Source: Nostoc sp. CHAB 5834 (GTDB taxonomy: Bacteria > Cyanobacteriota > Cyanobacteriia > Cyanobacteriales > Nostocaceae). From it: a DNA stretch of 25,917 nt. The notes below the pieces were generated by a model that did not search any database, had not been told where the DNA came from, and worked only from the letters and a program-made list of their open reading frames with translations. A program made the translations under genes and the position numbers. The stretch covers positions 1 to 25,917 of the forward strand of contig JAIVFU010000093.1 of the NCBI GenBank assembly GCA_020829485.1, given 5' to 3'. Within the stretch, counting starts at the first letter, position 1. Every line of letters starts with the position of its first letter. Below, piece after piece: positions 24,653-25,917 of the stretch.

Positions 24653-25340
24653 ACTTTTATTACATATTGTGGTGCTATCAACTATCGCTTTGAGTACTGC
24701 ACCTGTTCTATCTAATCAAGCGATACCTGCTAAAAAAAAAATAATACAACAAACCTTTTCTTGGGCAAATATTTCTCGAATTCTATTTAGTAAAAAACCT
24801 CCTGTAGAACCGCGCAAAGGTGGTTCTCGTCCCACTCATGCTATCTGTATGGTTTCCCCAGATGCACCCGCTAAACCCAGAATTGTTTGGAGCGATCGCC
24901 CGTTATTTATTTGGAAAGGTCGAGTGCAAACAATAGCAGTACGTCCCATAAATAGTGAGCAAGACTTATGGAATCAACCAGTAACACAGACTCAGAATAT
25001 TACCTATCAAGGTCAACCACTACAACCAGGTCAAACTTATGAATGGGTAGTCAACTCATCAGCGTTCGTCCCATTTCAAATTATGGAGACGCAACAGCGC
25101 GATCACATCACCGCAGAATTAAAGACTTTAGAAAATCAACTACAAGCACAAGGAGCAGATATTGAGGCGATCACTCTTACCAAAGCCAAGTACTTTGCTG
25201 ATTCTAATCTGTGGTCAGATGCCTTACAGCAAGCTTACTCCGTGCAAGAGCCTTCAGATGGATTGCAGAAGATGATCAAAAATATCCATAACTTATGTGA
25301 CGTACCTAAATCAGACGCTAATAATTCTGCAACTCGTTAG
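24645..25340 (+). CDS. DUF928 family exported protein
   Basis: 231 aa with a signal peptide (MNKLLLHIVVLSTIALSTAPVLSNQ). The mature part has the DUF928 pattern: PRKGGSRPTHAICMVSP, RPLFIWKGRVQTIAVRP, TYQGQPLQPGQTYEWVV, then a long helical tail (ITAELKTLENQLQAQGADIEAITLTKAKYFADSNLWSDALQQAYSV). DUF928 is a cyanobacterial family of unknown function, a regular neighbour of CHAT-CHASE2 genes. AAGGA lies before the ATG, and the start overlaps the end of the CHAT-CHASE2 frame by 8 bp, so the two belong to one operon. Confidence 0.85.
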   Translation: MNKLLLHIVVLSTIALSTAPVLSNQAIPAKKKIIQQTFSWANISRILFSKKPPVEPRKGGSRPTHAICMVSPDAPAKPRIVWSDRPLFIWKGRVQTIAVRPINSEQDLWNQPVTQTQNITYQGQPLQPGQTYEWVVNSSAFVPFQIMETQQRDHITAELKTLENQLQAQGADIEAITLTKAKYFADSNLWSDALQQAYSVQEPSDGLQKMIKNIHNLCDVPKSDANNSATR

Positions 25341-25353
25341 CAAATAGCTCTGA

Positions 25354-25385
25354 TTTTGCATAACCTCTCAACACTCAGAGATATA
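25354..25385 (+). promoter_or_regulatory. Conserved 32-bp motif upstream of the small TPR gene (copy B)
   Basis: TTTTGCATAACCTC followed at the same distance by AGAGATATA, matching the copy at 19300-19331 at 27 of 32 positions. It lies 108 bp before the start at 25493, in the intergenic region after the DUF928 gene. Confidence 0.5.
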
Positions 25386-25492
25386 TACCTGTGAGCAGCA
25401 AGTAAACCTTTGCAATCGAAGAGTTTCGCGATCGGTAACATCGATTGGTTTACTAATCAATAAAAACACTTAGTATTTGAGGAGACACAACA

Positions 25493-25867
25493 ATGAAAGG
25501 TTTAAAATTAACAGCAGTAATTTTAGTATTTGGAATATTGACTTTTGCACCGAAAGCTGAAGCTAAAAACTTATTCAACACTCGACAAGTAATAGCACAA
25601 GTTATCGGCTCACAAACTGAAAATAAAAATGATACCGAAGAATACTTAAAACGGGCTTTTAAACGCTTGGAGTCGAAAGATTATCAGGGGGCAATTGAAG
25701 ATTTTAACCAAATCCTGAAGATTGAACCTAATAATGCTTATGCTTACCTTGGTAGAGGATTAGGCAATTTTAGTTTGGAAGACTATCAAGCAATAAATAA
25801 ATACGGAGAATATATCTACCGAGGTAACAAAAAATATGGGCGCTCGTTTGAGGGTATTTCTGACTAA
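25493..25867 (+). CDS. Small exported TPR protein
   Basis: 124 aa. The ATG at 25493 has GAGGAG 8 nt upstream. A signal peptide (MKGLKLTAVILVFGILTFAPKAEA) is followed by one clear TPR (YLKRAFKRLESKDYQGAIEDFNQILKIEPNNAYAYLGRG) and the beginning of a second (LGNFSLEDYQA) that then loses the pattern (INKYGEYIYRGNKKYGRSFEGISD). Such proteins usually carry more repeats, so truncation is likely. It would be exported like the TPR-CHAT protein and share its upstream motif; binding to that system is inferred. The remaining 50 bp to the window edge show no supported gene. Confidence 0.75.
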   Translation: MKGLKLTAVILVFGILTFAPKAEAKNLFNTRQVIAQVIGSQTENKNDTEEYLKRAFKRLESKDYQGAIEDFNQILKIEPNNAYAYLGRGLGNFSLEDYQAINKYGEYIYRGNKKYGRSFEGISD

Positions 25868-25917
25868 AGAGGAAAACAAAACCCTTCTAAATCTAAGGAC
25901 GGAGGATGTGCCGCAGA

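Noticed and set aside
25896..25917. GGAGGATGTGCCGCAGA at the right edge as the start of another gene
   Set aside because: The ATG touches the GGAGG with no spacing and only a few codons are visible, so nothing can be supported.

Overview
The window reads as DNA from a filamentous, heterocyst-type cyanobacterium (Nostoc/Anabaena-like). The sequence supports this through scattered GCGATCGC (HIP1) octamers, heptanucleotide short tandem repeats (AATTCGT), GC-rich palindromic repeats typical of cyanobacteria, and protein families found mainly in this group: a CyRepA1-type replication protein, DUF1392, DUF1822, CHASE2 with CHAT, and DUF928. No tRNA, rRNA or CRISPR array was seen. I cannot tell whether the DNA is a plasmid or a chromosome carrying an integrated plasmid.

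Layout. (1) 1-3330: a gene end entering from the left edge, a J-domain coiled-coil protein, an Rpn/PD-(D/E)XK nuclease-like protein, a small hypothetical gene with a clear terminator, and a free-standing HNH-AP2 protein. (2) 3330-4200: a repeat-rich stretch (heptanucleotide repeats as inverted arms around about 215 bp) and a short exported protein that looks truncated. (3) 4237-15323: a long run of minus-strand genes that looks like a plasmid or mobile-element backbone. In transcription order it holds a SAP-like protein, several small unknown genes, a 280-aa unknown, an HTH protein, a DUF1392 protein, a KilA-N protein, a 92-aa unknown, an AlkB-like dioxygenase, and a 1204-aa CyRepA1-like replication protein with TOPRIM-like and P-loop regions. 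The alkB-like gene is split by an IS630-family element whose excision, on paper, restores a perfect reading frame with a TA duplication. The run starts at a consensus promoter whose spacer is filled by a palindrome. A divergent XRE-type regulator (15539) has a related palindrome over its own -10, as in a phage or plasmid control switch.

(4) 15942-25867: a plus-strand cluster of a 55-aa acidic peptide, a sigma-70-like protein, a DUF1822 protein, an exported TPR-CHAT protease-like protein, a CHAT-CHASE2 membrane protein broken by one in-frame TGA, a DUF928 protein and a small exported TPR protein. This cluster is the best candidate for an under-described system. It joins a sensor (CHASE2), two caspase-like proteases (CHAT, both with His and Cys in place), a sigma-like DNA-binding protein and a directly coupled partner (DUF1822). 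That composition recalls protease-controlled sigma release, but the function here is inferred. A 32-bp motif (27/32 identical) precedes both the TPR-CHAT gene and the last TPR gene, which suggests shared regulation.
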